64,000 bases of DNA from Lactococcus carnosus. GTDB taxonomy: Bacteria; Bacillota; Bacilli; Lactobacillales; Streptococcaceae. The notes under the pieces were generated by a model that searched no databases, had not been told where the DNA came from, and saw only the letters and a list, made by a program, of their open reading frames with translations. The stretch is from NCBI RefSeq assembly GCF_006770265.1, contig NZ_CP017194.1, forward strand, positions 558,001 to 622,000. The letters are read 5' to 3'. Position 1 is the stretch's first letter. Each line of letters starts with the position of its first letter. The position numbers were made by a program, and so were the translations under genes. This document shows positions 1 to 7,618 of this stretch, in pieces.

Positions 1-1
1 T

Positions 2-280
2 CGGACGATTTTGACGAATCCTAAGCTACTCATACTAGATGAAGCAACATCAAATGTTGATACGGTTACGGAAGAACAAATTCAATGGGCCATGGAAGCT
101 GCCATCGCTGGCCGTACATCATTTGTTATTGCCCATCGTCTCAAAACGATTCTCAATGCAGATAAAATCGTTGTCTTAAAAGATGGCGTTGTGATTGAAG
201 AAGGGAATCATCATGAGTTACTCCAAATACCTGATGGTTTCTATTCTGAACTTTACCACAATCAATTCGTATTTGAATAA
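2..280 (+). CDS. ABC transporter ATP-binding/permease protein, C-terminal fragment
   Basis: The window opens inside this gene; only the last 92 residues are visible, read in frame from base 2. They are the end of an ABC nucleotide-binding domain: Walker B and its glutamate (LLILDEATS), the D-loop (SNVDT), the switch histidine (IAHRL), and the usual tail [15 protein letters not shown]. The wording is typical of exporter-type half transporters with fused membrane and ATPase domains (MsbA/LmrA-like), which usually occur as adjacent pairs. Substrate cannot be inferred. A strong terminator follows, so this is the last gene of its transcription unit. Confidence 0.85.
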   Translation, partial: RTILTNPKLLILDEATSNVDTVTEEQIQWAMEAAIAGRTSFVIAHRLKTILNADKIVVLKDGVVIEEGNHHELLQIPDGFYSELYHNQFVFE

Positions 281-316
281 TCAGTATCAGCTTTAAACTA
301 GCTGAGATATAAGACT

Positions 317-356
317 AAAAATCGGCAAAGTGAGTCACTTACTTTGCCGATTTTTA
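317..356 (+). terminator. Rho-independent terminator after the ABC transporter gene
   Basis: A long perfect stem (AAATCGGCAAAGT pairing with ACTTTGCCGATTT) is followed by a T run. It separates the ABC gene from murA. Confidence 0.9.
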
Positions 357-561
357 TGTGCTAAACTTCTGCTTAGAAAGTCACAAAGCTCACTTTTTCA
401 GGCAAAACTAGTATAAGCGACTGATGATATGGCAGGAAAAATGCTTATTGTTCTAACCTGTTTATTCTCATTTATTATGCGATATAGGCGTCAAAATAGA
501 AATTTTATGGTAAAATGAATAGGCATGAATTTGACATTTAAGAATTGGACTTAAGATAAAT

Positions 562-1830
562 ATGAAAAAAATAGTAATAAATGGTGGTAAGAGAATCTCC
601 GGGGAAGTGACGATATCAGGAGCGAAGAACTCAGTTGTTGCCCTGATTCCAGCTACGATTTTAGCGGATGACATCGTCACATTAGAGGGTGTACCAGACA
701 TTTCGGATGTGGCAAGTTTAATTGAGATTTTAGAAATCATGGGCGCTAAAGTTGCGCGTGATATCGCAGCGGGTGTGGTCGTTATTGACCCTCGTGGTGT
801 TGAATCTAAGCCGTTACCTTATGGTAAAATCAACTCATTACGTGCCTCTTATTACTTTAATGGCTCTTTACTAGGTAAATTTGGTGAAGCGACTGTGGGA
901 TTACCTGGCGGTTGTGATTTAGGGCCAAGACCAATAGATTTACACATCAAAGCGTTTGAGGCTTTAGGTGCGCGTATGACCTTTAAAGAAAATGCCATGC
1001 ATTTAACAACAGATGGTGTACGCCTGAAAGCTGCGACTATTTTTATGGATATGGTCTCAGTTGGAGCGACCATTAATACGATGCTAGCAGCAGTTAAAGC
1101 TGAAGGTCGTACCATTATTGAAAATGCAGCAAGAGAACCTGAAATTATCGATGTTGCAACCTTGTTGAATAACATGGGTGCAAAAGTTCGTGGTGCAGGA
1201 ACTGACGTGATTCGTATCGATGGTGTTGAAAAACTGGGTGGTGCGCGTCATACAGTCATTCCAGACCGGATAGAAGCTGGGACTTATCTCAGTATTGCCG
1301 CAGCGTTTGGAGACGGTGTTATCGTCAATAACGTGATTTATGAGCATCTAGAGTCTTTCATCGCTAAACTTGAAGAGATGGGTGTTAAACTGATTATTCG
1401 GGATGACTCGATAGAAGTCTTAAAATCGGAAAATCTCAAAGCTGTCACGATTAAAACAGTCCCATATCCTGGATTTGCAACAGACTTACAGCAACCCATC
1501 ACACCGCTGCTTCTCATGACAAATGGGCGTGGTAAGATTATTGATACCATCTATGAAAAACGGGTTAACCATGCCGCTGAACTTGCACGCATGGGGGCAA
1601 CTATTTCAGCTAATAATGGTGAAGTGAGCTACCATGCACCAAATGTTTTAAGTGGTGCAGAAGTGGTTGCGACAGATTTAAGAGCTGGCGCAGCTTTGGT
1701 CAATGCAGGAATTATAGCAAGTGGTGAAACTAAGATTTCAAATGTTGAGTTCATCCTACGTGGCTATGATAATATTATCGAGAAGATGACAGCACTGGGT
1801 GTTGATATTAAATTAGTTGATGAAAACTGA
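562..1830 (+). CDS. murA: UDP-N-acetylglucosamine 1-carboxyvinyltransferase
   Basis: 422 residues, full length for MurA. The enzyme transfers enolpyruvate from PEP to UDP-GlcNAc, the first committed cytoplasmic step of peptidoglycan synthesis. Visible landmarks are the N-terminal SGAKNS motif with the conserved lysine, the active-site cysteine loop [15 protein letters not shown] (fosfomycin target), [11 protein letters not shown]-like sequence and the DLRAGAALV motif near the C-terminus. Lactococci and streptococci usually carry two paralogues (MurA1/MurA2 or MurZ), and this could be either; it strongly resembles the one whose N-terminus reads KIVINGG. The SD site is weak (ggactt). It is transcribed alone and has its own terminator, which is now occupied by an insertion sequence. 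Confidence 0.95.
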   Translation: MKKIVINGGKRISGEVTISGAKNSVVALIPATILADDIVTLEGVPDISDVASLIEILEIMGAKVARDIAAGVVVIDPRGVESKPLPYGKINSLRASYYFNGSLLGKFGEATVGLPGGCDLGPRPIDLHIKAFEALGARMTFKENAMHLTTDGVRLKAATIFMDMVSVGATINTMLAAVKAEGRTIIENAAREPEIIDVATLLNNMGAKVRGAGTDVIRIDGVEKLGGARHTVIPDRIEAGTYLSIAAAFGDGVIVNNVIYEHLESFIAKLEEMGVKLIIRDDSIEVLKSENLKAVTIKTVPYPGFATDLQQPITPLLLMTNGRGKIIDTIYEKRVNHAAELARMGATISANNGEVSYHAPNVLSGAEVVATDLRAGAALVNAGIIASGETKISNVEFILRGYDNIIEKMTALGVDIKLVDEN

Positions 1831-1866
1831 TTTTTATACCTAGTCACTTGATAGGCAGATAGATAC

Positions 1867-1900
1867 AAGAGAACAAAGTAATTTGTTCTTTTTTTATTTT
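1867..1900 (+). terminator. murA terminator, U-tract duplicated by the IS30 insertion
   Basis: The stem GAACAAA/TTTGTTC is followed by CTTTTTTTATTTT. The insertion sequence starts at the next base, and the same 13 bases recur on its far side. The hairpin itself is intact. Confidence 0.85.
1888..1900. repeat. Left copy of 13-bp direct repeat flanking the IS
   Basis: CTTTTTTTATTTT abuts the left inverted repeat and is identical to the bases at 2957-2969. This is the expected structure of a target-site duplication, though long for the IS30 family. Confidence 0.8.
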
Positions 1901-2956
1901 GGCAAATTGTAAAATTAGTTTAGCCACCCTGAAGCAAGCAAAAAACATCTGAATCTCTTATACTTGAATTGTAAGATAACAAGTAGGAAGGTATTCAGAT
2001 GCAAGACCATTATAACACACGATGTAAAGAATTAACTTATCCAGAACGACAATGTATTGAACGTTGGCACAACAAAGATAAGCTCAGTAATCGTCAGATT
2101 GCACTTCTCTTAGGTAAAGCCCCTCAAACGATAAATAATGAAGTGCTATTAGGTCTGGTTCAACTTAAAACAAAGACCAAGTATTCATCAAGACGAGCTC
2201 AAGAACTGCACAAAGTCAATAAACAACATTGTGGTAGAAAATCAAAGCTGAGTTCTGACTTGAATCAAAAAATTTCAGAAGGTGTCCGAGATAAACAATC
2301 GCTTGAAGTGATTTTACAAAGTTTTATTGGTCTCGTTTGCCTCAAAACGCTCTACAACTGGCTTGAAAAGGGTTGGCTTGATGTAAAATACCATGAGTTG
2401 CTTTATCCGCACTATAAAAAGGCGAAAAAGCTCCGTAAAACACAACCGAAACGTCCGTTTGGTTTGTCTATTGAGGAACGTCCAGAGGAAATCAATAACC
2501 GTTCTGGCTTCGGTCACTGGGAGATTGATACGGTCATTTTAACAAGGGCGAAGAATGAATGCTTATTGACGTTGACAGAACGTGTGACACGCTTTGAGGT
2601 GATACGATTAATCCCAGATAAGTCAGCACGATCGGTCAATACAGCGCTTCAATCCCTACAAGAGCAGCTAGTGTTTAAGTCCATCACTTCAGACAATGGG
2701 AGAGAGTTTGCCAAGCTAGGTGAAGCAGTCACTTGTCCTGTATATTATTGCCATGCTTATGCAAGTTTTGAGAGGGGAACAAATGAAAATCACAATCGCA
2801 TGATTCGCCGTTTCTTGCCTAAAGGGACAATAAAAACGACTTCGCAGGAAGTCGCTAAAATTGAAACGTGGATGAACAACTATCCAAGAAAAATGTTCAA
2901 GTATCGGACACCATCTCAGATGTTGCAGGGTGGCTAAATTAAACTTGCAATTTGCC
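1901..2956 (+). mobile_element. IS30-family insertion sequence, complete (1056 bp)
   Basis: The element is bounded by 31-bp imperfect inverted repeats at 1901-1931 and 2926-2956 (27 of 31 matching, outer end GGCAAATTG, inner end TTTAGCCACCCTG). It carries one intact transposase gene and is flanked by a perfect 13-bp direct repeat. All parts needed for transposition look intact, so it is probably recent and active. It lies between murA and the histidine phosphatase gene, inside the murA terminator. Confidence 0.93.
1999..2937 (+). CDS. IS30-family transposase
   Basis: 312 residues. The N-terminal helix-turn-helix (about residues 10-50, containing SNRQIALLLGKAPQTI) matches the IS30 DNA-binding domain. 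The C-terminal DDE catalytic core shows all three acidic positions: the first Asp in GHWEIDTVI, the second in TSDNGREF and the Glu in GTNENHNRMIRRFLPKG. The start is supported by an AGGAAGG ribosome-binding site 7 bases upstream. The stop codon lies inside the right inverted repeat, a usual IS30 arrangement. No frameshift or internal stop is present. Confidence 0.95.
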   Translation: MQDHYNTRCKELTYPERQCIERWHNKDKLSNRQIALLLGKAPQTINNEVLLGLVQLKTKTKYSSRRAQELHKVNKQHCGRKSKLSSDLNQKISEGVRDKQSLEVILQSFIGLVCLKTLYNWLEKGWLDVKYHELLYPHYKKAKKLRKTQPKRPFGLSIEERPEEINNRSGFGHWEIDTVILTRAKNECLLTLTERVTRFEVIRLIPDKSARSVNTALQSLQEQLVFKSITSDNGREFAKLGEAVTCPVYYCHAYASFERGTNENHNRMIRRFLPKGTIKTTSQEVAKIETWMNNYPRKMFKYRTPSQMLQGG

Positions 2957-2969
2957 CTTTTTTTATTTT
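2957..2969. repeat. Right copy of 13-bp direct repeat flanking the IS
   Basis: CTTTTTTTATTTT, identical to 1888-1900 and directly abutting the right inverted repeat. Confidence 0.8.
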
Positions 2970-2999
2970 CTTCAAATCGCTATATCTGCTTATTAATGT

Positions 3000-3028
3000 T
3001 TGAAGAGCGTGTGTAAAAGGTGTATAAT
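3000..3028 (+). promoter_or_regulatory. Sigma-A promoter of the histidine phosphatase gene
   Basis: TTGAAG (3000-3005), a 17-bp spacer, then TATAAT (3023-3028). Its position argues against translation starting at the in-frame TTG at 3000, and supports the start at 3066. The promoter is outside the IS and appears intact. Confidence 0.65.
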
Positions 3029-3065
3029 TGTCAATGTGATAACGCTTACTTTTGGAGGTGGAGAG

Positions 3066-3647
3066 TTGATTAGAGACATCTATATGATTCGGCATGGGGA
3101 AACCTTATTTAATGTGCAAGGTAGAACACAAGGCTGGAGTGATTCTCCGTTAACCTTAAATGGGATCAACCAAGCCAAACGGTCAAAAACATTTTTTGAA
3201 AATTTTCCCGTTAAATTCGATGCCTATTTTTCATCTACCTCAGAGAGAGCCTGTGATACACTTGAGCTTATTTTTCCTGATACACCCTACAGGCAATTAA
3301 AGGGACTTAAGGAACAAAATTTTGGCGTTTATGAAGGACAACCTCAATATCTTGAACCAGTCATCTCTAAACGACGTGATTTCTTTGTCCCGTTTGGTGG
3401 TGAGTCGTGGGTAAGGTTGAGCAGTAGATTAAAAGAGACGCTGATCACAATATGTCAAGACAACGAGACGTATCGGACGCTGTTTTGTGTCAGTCATGGT
3501 GCTGCCATATCAACCTTGATGAAATCGGTATCATCTGCTTCTCAAATTGAACAGCTACATGGCATAGGTAATCTTGACATGCTCCATTTTACTTTAGACA
3601 TGGAGAACATGGAACTCAAAGCAATAGAGAAAATCTCAACGATTTAA
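3066..3647 (+). CDS. Histidine phosphatase family protein (phosphoglycerate mutase-like)
   Basis: 193 residues from a TTG start at 3066, chosen because a strong GGAGGTG site lies five bases upstream and the family motif IYMIRHGETLFN then falls at the N-terminus as usual. The phosphohistidine is the His of RHGE and the second catalytic His is in VSHGAAI near residue 145. The loop LKEQNFGVYEG is the usual acid-donor region. Such proteins in streptococci are small-molecule phosphatases of mostly unknown substrate; dPGM is unlikely because of length and motif differences. It stands alone between the insertion sequence and rpmE2. Confidence 0.8.
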   Translation: MIRDIYMIRHGETLFNVQGRTQGWSDSPLTLNGINQAKRSKTFFENFPVKFDAYFSSTSERACDTLELIFPDTPYRQLKGLKEQNFGVYEGQPQYLEPVISKRRDFFVPFGGESWVRLSSRLKETLITICQDNETYRTLFCVSHGAAISTLMKSVSSASQIEQLHGIGNLDMLHFTLDMENMELKAIEKISTI

Positions 3648-3816
3648 AATGACGATAACTTAAAAAGTCGTTGATGAAATAGAGAATAACATGGGGTTAT
3701 TTGTCAAAAATCAGATTTAAACCATGTGTGTAATCTCATTTTATAGTCTCAATCACTTTAAGTTGACTGTTATACTGGGGTTTACTAAATTAGCTAGCTA
3801 TCATGAGATTTAGGAC

Positions 3817-3845
3817 TTGAAACTCAGTCGTTTTTTTGGTAAAAT
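3817..3845 (+). promoter_or_regulatory. Sigma-A promoter of rpmE2
   Basis: TTGAAA (3817-3822), 17-bp spacer, TAAAAT (3840-3845). Transcription would begin near 3852, about 54 bases before the rpmE2 start codon. Confidence 0.75.
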
Positions 3846-3905
3846 AGCTTAGTATTGATTACTTTGGACTGGCAAACAGACCAAGGCAGAAAGGAAATAT
3901 CGAAC

Positions 3906-4148
3906 ATGAAAGCAGACATCCATCCTAATTATGGACCAGTTGTATTTATGGATACTTCAACAGGCTACAAATTCTTGAGCGGTTCTACTAAGAACTCTAA
4001 AGAAACTGTTGAGTGGGAAGATGGGAACACTTACCCATTGATCCGTGTGGAAACATCATCAGATTCACACCCATTCTACACTGGTAAAGCTAAATTCACA
4101 CAAGCCGACGGCCGTGTGGACCGTTTCAACAAAAAATACAACCTGTAA
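3906..4148 (+). CDS. rpmE2: 50S ribosomal protein L31 type B
   Basis: 80 residues, starting [14 protein letters not shown]. The start at 3906 is chosen over an in-frame upstream codon at 3855 because the promoter's predicted transcript start is near 3852, an AAGGAAA site precedes it, and the family begins at MK. The protein lacks the CxxC zinc motif of type A L31, so it is the zinc-independent (C-minus) form; the core [13 protein letters not shown] and the C-terminal [11 protein letters not shown] are typical. L31 bridges the two ribosomal subunits. Promoter and terminator flank it closely, so it is monocistronic. Confidence 0.95.
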   Translation: MKADIHPNYGPVVFMDTSTGYKFLSGSTKNSKETVEWEDGNTYPLIRVETSSDSHPFYTGKAKFTQADGRVDRFNKKYNL

Positions 4149-4202
4149 GTTTTGTTACTGTCTATCGAGCGCAAGTGAAGATAGCACAGCTACGGTTTAT
4201 AA

Positions 4203-4229
4203 AAGTGCGCTTGAGCGCATTTTTTTTAT
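4203..4229 (+). terminator. Rho-independent terminator after rpmE2
   Basis: The short GC-rich stem TGCGC/GCGCA is followed by eight T residues. Confidence 0.85.
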
Positions 4230-4372
4230 GTCACGATTATCCTTGGAAAATGGCAAGAGGCTATCCCGTCAAAAAACGGGTATGATATGATGCCATGCCA
4301 TAGGTTTACAAAAGTCCTTACTTAGCAATAAAGTCACACTAGATGATTTAGAATATATAGGAAGTCTACGAC

Positions 4373-5131
4373 ATGTTGATTAAAATATTTAACCATACCA
4401 AACTTACAGAAACGCCATTTTTTCAGGCATTAATTGCATTTTTAGCAAGTCATGAAGATGTGACCTTACGAAGCATAAAAGCGGCTTTTAACAGTGAGAA
4501 AAATTTAGAACGTCAAATCGAAAATTTTGTCCAAGCAGGTCTTATTTCACGTCTTGATAAGCGCTACACCAACAACTTTCAAGTTTTTGGAGATGAAGAC
4601 TTTGCCCTTAACTTACCTGTGTCAGTACCCAAAACACTTGTCTTTGCAGACCCATTCTTTGTGGAAGCGGGGTCTGAGCTGATGGCTGCACTCAATGCCT
4701 CTCAAATGCAACAGACACTGTCAAATCAGACAAACTCAATTCAGTTACATCTAACATCTAATTTTGCAAGAACAGATGATAGCCTGGCGAATTATTTTTA
4801 TCATGTGGAGAAACGTGTAACACTTTCAGTAGTTGAACAAGAGGTATTTGACTTAATTGGGGATATTGACCCAGAATATGCACTCAAATATATGACAACC
4901 TTTCTCTTGAAGTTCCTGAAAAAGGATATTGTTAAAAATAAAAAACCTGATATTTTTGTTCAGGCACTGATCGTATTTGGTTATATTCACTTAGTTTCAG
5001 AAGATAATTATCAGTCGGCGCTACCCATTATCGATCAAACCTTCGACACGGTTTCTTTTGATGCGCCAAAGGCATTTATCGCCGAACAACTCAAGCAAAG
5101 AGAACAGGTCGAAAATTTTATGTCTCTTTGA
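4373..5131 (+). CDS. Uncharacterised protein, DUF1803-like
   Basis: 252 residues, no signal peptide and no membrane segment. The N-terminus (IKIFNHTKLTETPFFQALIAFL) resembles, from memory, the streptococcal DUF1803 family, whose members begin with a similar phrase. Residues 30-60 look like a winged-helix-type fold (LRSIKAAF, LERQIENFVQAGLISRLDKRY). The C-terminal half is helical and acidic. No catalytic motif is recognisable. It lies just upstream of the threonine tRNA promoter and is not obviously co-transcribed with rpmE2, whose terminator precedes it. Function unknown; the family assignment is moderate. Confidence 0.6.
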   Translation: MLIKIFNHTKLTETPFFQALIAFLASHEDVTLRSIKAAFNSEKNLERQIENFVQAGLISRLDKRYTNNFQVFGDEDFALNLPVSVPKTLVFADPFFVEAGSELMAALNASQMQQTLSNQTNSIQLHLTSNFARTDDSLANYFYHVEKRVTLSVVEQEVFDLIGDIDPEYALKYMTTFLLKFLKKDIVKNKKPDIFVQALIVFGYIHLVSEDNYQSALPIIDQTFDTVSFDAPKAFIAEQLKQREQVENFMSL

Positions 5132-5141
5132 CAATTTATTC

Positions 5142-5170
5142 TTGTCAAAACCCCTAAATTTGGGTAAAAT
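5142..5170 (+). promoter_or_regulatory. Sigma-A promoter of the tRNA-Thr pair
   Basis: TTGTCA (5142-5147), 17-bp spacer, TAAAAT (5165-5170). The predicted start near 5177 leaves an unusually long leader of about 105 bases before the first tRNA. Confidence 0.75.
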
Positions 5171-5194
5171 AGAAAGGTAGTTGAATTGCTTCAT

Positions 5195-5266
5195 TTTTAG
5201 ATGTTCTTTGCCTTACCTTGATCAGAAATGATAGGTGATTAAGTGGGAATAGGCTAACATCTAAAA
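5195..5266 (+). ncRNA. Candidate structured leader RNA in front of tRNA-Thr
   Basis: An 11-bp perfect inverted repeat (TTTTAGATGTT at 5195-5205, AACATCTAAAA at 5256-5266) encloses further nested pairing: GCCT/AGGC and ATCA/TGAT closing a GAAA tetraloop. It lies between the promoter and tRNA-Thr(CGU), so it would be the 5' leader of the tRNA transcript. No start codon with a usable SD site lies within it. I do not recognise the family; it could be a processing signal or a separate small RNA. Confidence 0.45.
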
Positions 5267-5281
5267 GGTTAAGCTATCTTC

Positions 5282-5354
5282 GCCGATTTAGCTCAGTTGG
5301 TAGAGCAGCTCACTCGTAACGAGCAGGTCGCAGGTTCGATTCCTACAATCGGCA
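5282..5354 (+). tRNA. tRNA-Thr (anticodon CGU)
   Basis: 73 bases with a perfect 7-bp acceptor stem (GCCGATT/AATCGGC), D-arm GCTC/GAGC and T-loop TTCGATT. Anticodon CGT is at 5315-5317 and the CCA is not encoded. Two stem positions do not pair: A5312 with C5320 in the anticodon stem and C5331 with A5345 in the T-stem. CGU reads only ACG, a minor threonine codon, and would normally be redundant with a UGU tRNA, so mild decay could be tolerated. Confidence 0.9.
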
Positions 5355-5398
5355 TGAGCAGGTATCATGCTATACCTATTCGTGTCATCAAGCAAGTT

Positions 5399-5471
5399 GC
5401 CGGAATAGCTCAGTCGGTAGAGCAGCACCATGGTAAGGTGAAGGTCGTCAGTTCGATTCTGATTTCTGGCA
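5399..5471 (+). tRNA. tRNA-Thr (anticodon GGU)
   Basis: 73 bases: acceptor GCCGGAA/TTCTGGC (one G-U), D-stem GCTC/GAGC, anticodon GGT at 5432-5434, T-arm GTCAG-TTCGATT-CTGAT. The first anticodon stem pair is G5425 with A5441, a mismatch. The CCA is not encoded. It lies 44 bases after tRNA-Thr(CGU) and 42 bases before a guanine riboswitch, with no terminator between, so the unit may read on towards xpt. Confidence 0.92.
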
Positions 5472-5513
5472 TTACAGGATATTTTTTACATAACTTATTA
5501 TCGTATTATATTA

Positions 5514-5576
5514 GCTTATTTATGCTCGAAATTGGTCGAGCGTCTCTACTTGACACCGTAATGTCAAACAATAAGC
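5514..5576 (+). promoter_or_regulatory. Guanine-class purine riboswitch aptamer (xpt leader)
   Basis: Three-way junction architecture: P1 GCTTATT/AATAAGC, P2 GCTCG/CGAGC with a GG-containing loop, J2/3 TCTCTAC, P3 TTGACA/TGTCAA with the conserved loop CCGTAA. The discriminator residue before the P1 3' strand is C, which specifies guanine/hypoxanthine/xanthine rather than adenine. Location directly before xpt-pbuX fits the known xpt riboswitch. A possible promoter TTTACA...TATATT lies at 5485-5512 but would start very close to P1, so transcription may also enter from the tRNAs. Confidence 0.82.
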
Positions 5577-5600
5577 AAAGAGAGGATCTCTTTGCGTTTT
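5575..5600 (+). terminator. Riboswitch-controlled terminator hairpin
   Basis: A 9-bp perfect stem GCAAAGAGA/TCTCTTTGC with a GGA loop is followed by GTTTT. It begins at the P1 3' strand of the aptamer, so aptamer and terminator are directly coupled. The U-tract is short, with a second T8 run further on at 5611. Confidence 0.65.
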
Positions 5601-5635
5601 GGCGTGAAGTTTTTTTTATTTCTAGAAAGTTGGAT

Positions 5636-6217
5636 ATGGACTCTTTAATCTCAAGAATTAAGCAAGATGGCACTGTTTTAGGAGCAGACATACTCAAAGT
5701 CGATAGCTTTTTAACCCATCAGGTTGACCCTAAGTTGATGCGTCAAATCGGTAAAGTCTTTGCGGAAAAGTTCAAAGATGCAGGTATCACTAAAGTGGTG
5801 ACGATAGAAGCGAGTGGTAATGTCCCTGCTGCCTATGTCGCAGAAGAACTCGATGTGCCCATGATCTTTGCCAAGAAAGCAAAAAATGTGACCATGACGG
5901 ATGAGCTTTTAACGGCAGATGTTTATTCTTTTACTAAGAAAATCACGTCAACGATCCAAATTTCTCGGAAATTTTTATCTGAAACTGACAATGTTTTGGT
6001 TATAGATGATTTTCTAGCTAACGGGCAAGCTGCTCTTGGCTTGATCAGCATTTTAAAAGCTGCAAATACAAAAATCTCTGGTGTCGGTATTGTGATTGAA
6101 AAATCGTTTCAAACTGGCCGTGCCTTGGTGGAAGAAACTGGCATACCTGTTTACAGCTTGGCTAGAATTGCTGGATTTGATCAAGGTCAAGTCGTCTTCA
6201 CGGAGGCTGACCTTTAA
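5636..6217 (+). CDS. xpt: Xanthine phosphoribosyltransferase
   Basis: 193 residues, the normal Xpt length. The enzyme converts xanthine and PRPP to XMP in purine salvage. The start at 5636 ([12 protein letters not shown]) is chosen by alignment to Bacillus Xpt as I remember it (MEALKRKIEEEG); the longer open frame upstream runs through both tRNAs and the riboswitch and is not real. Motifs: [13 protein letters not shown], the PRPP-binding [13 protein letters not shown], and [11 protein letters not shown]. Its stop overlaps the pbuX start (TAATG), so the two are translationally coupled. Expression should be shut off by guanine through the riboswitch. Confidence 0.95.
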   Translation: MDSLISRIKQDGTVLGADILKVDSFLTHQVDPKLMRQIGKVFAEKFKDAGITKVVTIEASGNVPAAYVAEELDVPMIFAKKAKNVTMTDELLTADVYSFTKKITSTIQISRKFLSETDNVLVIDDFLANGQAALGLISILKAANTKISGVGIVIEKSFQTGRALVEETGIPVYSLARIAGFDQGQVVFTEADL

Positions 6218-7488
6218 TGACCAATCAAAACCAAGAAATGAAACACTCAAAGTCAGCTGTTTTAGGCTTGCAACATCTCTTAGCCATGTATTCAGGATCG
6301 ATTCTCGTACCGATTATGATTGCCGGTGCACTCGGTTACTCCTCTAAAGAGTTGACCTACTTGATTTCGACAGATATATTCATGTGTGGTGTTGCGACAT
6401 TCCTACAACTTCAGGTGAACAAATATTTTGGGATTGGCTTACCCGTTGTCCTCGGTGTTGCCTTCCAATCGGTTGCTCCCCTATCTATCATAGGTGCAAA
6501 ACTGGGATCAGGTGCCATATTTGGGTCTATCATTGTATCAGGGATTATCGTCATCCTCATCTCTGGTGTGTTTTCAAAAGTACGCAAATTCTTTCCGCCA
6601 CTCGTCACAGGTAGTGTGATTACGACAATCGGTCTGACCTTGGTGCCAGTAGCGATGGGGAACATGGGCAATAATGTGCCTAAACCACAGCTTTCTAGTG
6701 TCATACTTGCTGTCTTGACCATCTTGATTATCTTAGTCATTCATGCTCTGACGACAGGCTTCATTCGCTCCATCGCCATTTTAATCGGCCTGATTGTTGG
6801 GACGATTGTTGCAGTATTTATGGGTATCGTTGATTTCTCTCCGATTGCGCAAGCACCCATCGTACATGTGCCAACGCCATTTTTCTTTGGTAAGCCAATA
6901 TTTGATTTATCCTCTATTTTGATGATGACCATCATTTCTTTAGTGTCTATGGTCGAATCAACAGGTGTCTATCTGGCGCTTTCAGATATTACTGGCGAGG
7001 AAATTACAGAAACACGTTTAAGAAATGGCTACCGTGCAGAAGGATTTGCCGTTGCCCTAGGTGGTATCTTTAATACTTTTCCCTATACAGGATTTTCACA
7101 AAATGTTGGCTTAGTCCAATTATCAGGGATCAAGACACGACGCCCGATTTTCTATACAGCAGGTTTTCTTGTTTTACTAGGCCTACTACCTAAGTTCGGG
7201 GCCGTCGCACAAATTATCCCTAGTCCTGTTTTGGGTGGTGCTATGCTTGTCATGTTTGGTATGGTCACGATTCAAGGAATTCGCATGTTAGGGCAAGTTA
7301 ATTTTAATAATGAGCATAATCTCTTGATTGCGGCCATGTCAGTTGCCGCAGGTGTTGGCTTTAACGGCACAAACCTCTTTCAAGCATTGCCTACCACCGT
7401 CGCTATGTTTTTGAACAATGGGATCGTCATCGCAACCCTTGTTGCCATCATCTTAAATATCGTCTTTAACCATAAAGAAATTAAGTAA
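6217..7488 (+). CDS. pbuX: Xanthine permease, NCS2 family
   Basis: 423 residues with about 12-14 hydrophobic membrane segments. NCS2 family proton-coupled nucleobase importer. Signature regions include HLLAMYSGSILVPIMI at the N-terminus, GVAFQSVAPL, and VESTGVYLALSDITG in the substrate-binding TM8 region, followed by GGIFNTFPYTGFSQNVGLVQLSG. Xanthine specificity is inferred from coupling to xpt (overlapping start/stop) and the guanine riboswitch upstream. A strong candidate terminator is not evident; the pheS promoter lies about 100 bases further on. Confidence 0.92.
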   Translation: MTNQNQEMKHSKSAVLGLQHLLAMYSGSILVPIMIAGALGYSSKELTYLISTDIFMCGVATFLQLQVNKYFGIGLPVVLGVAFQSVAPLSIIGAKLGSGAIFGSIIVSGIIVILISGVFSKVRKFFPPLVTGSVITTIGLTLVPVAMGNMGNNVPKPQLSSVILAVLTILIILVIHALTTGFIRSIAILIGLIVGTIVAVFMGIVDFSPIAQAPIVHVPTPFFFGKPIFDLSSILMMTIISLVSMVESTGVYLALSDITGEEITETRLRNGYRAEGFAVALGGIFNTFPYTGFSQNVGLVQLSGIKTRRPIFYTAGFLVLLGLLPKFGAVAQIIPSPVLGGAMLVMFGMVTIQGIRMLGQVNFNNEHNLLIAAMSVAAGVGFNGTNLFQALPTTVAMFLNNGIVIATLVAIILNIVFNHKEIK

Positions 7489-7583
7489 TCCCGCATCATA
7501 AAATCAAGAAAGCGACCTCTGCTTTTGATAGTAAAGTGGATTTATGGCGCACCAGAAGTAAAGGTAGGGTAAAGTTACAAAGA

Positions 7584-7612
7584 TTGACAGACCCCTAAAA
7601 ATTTAGTATGAT
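7584..7612 (+). promoter_or_regulatory. Sigma-A promoter of the pheST T-box unit
   Basis: Consensus -35 TTGACA (7584-7589), 17-bp spacer, TATGAT (7607-7612). Transcription starts near 7619, about 208 bases before pheS. Confidence 0.9.
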
Positions 7613-7618
7613 TTAAAG

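Noticed and set aside
5297-5635. Open reading frame continuing upstream of xpt through both tRNAs and the riboswitch
   Set aside because: It translates RNA genes and regulatory sequence; Xpt homology begins at 5636.
7489-7583. Terminator after pbuX
   Set aside because: AAAGC/GCTTT pairing near 7510-7535 has no T run, so it is not called.
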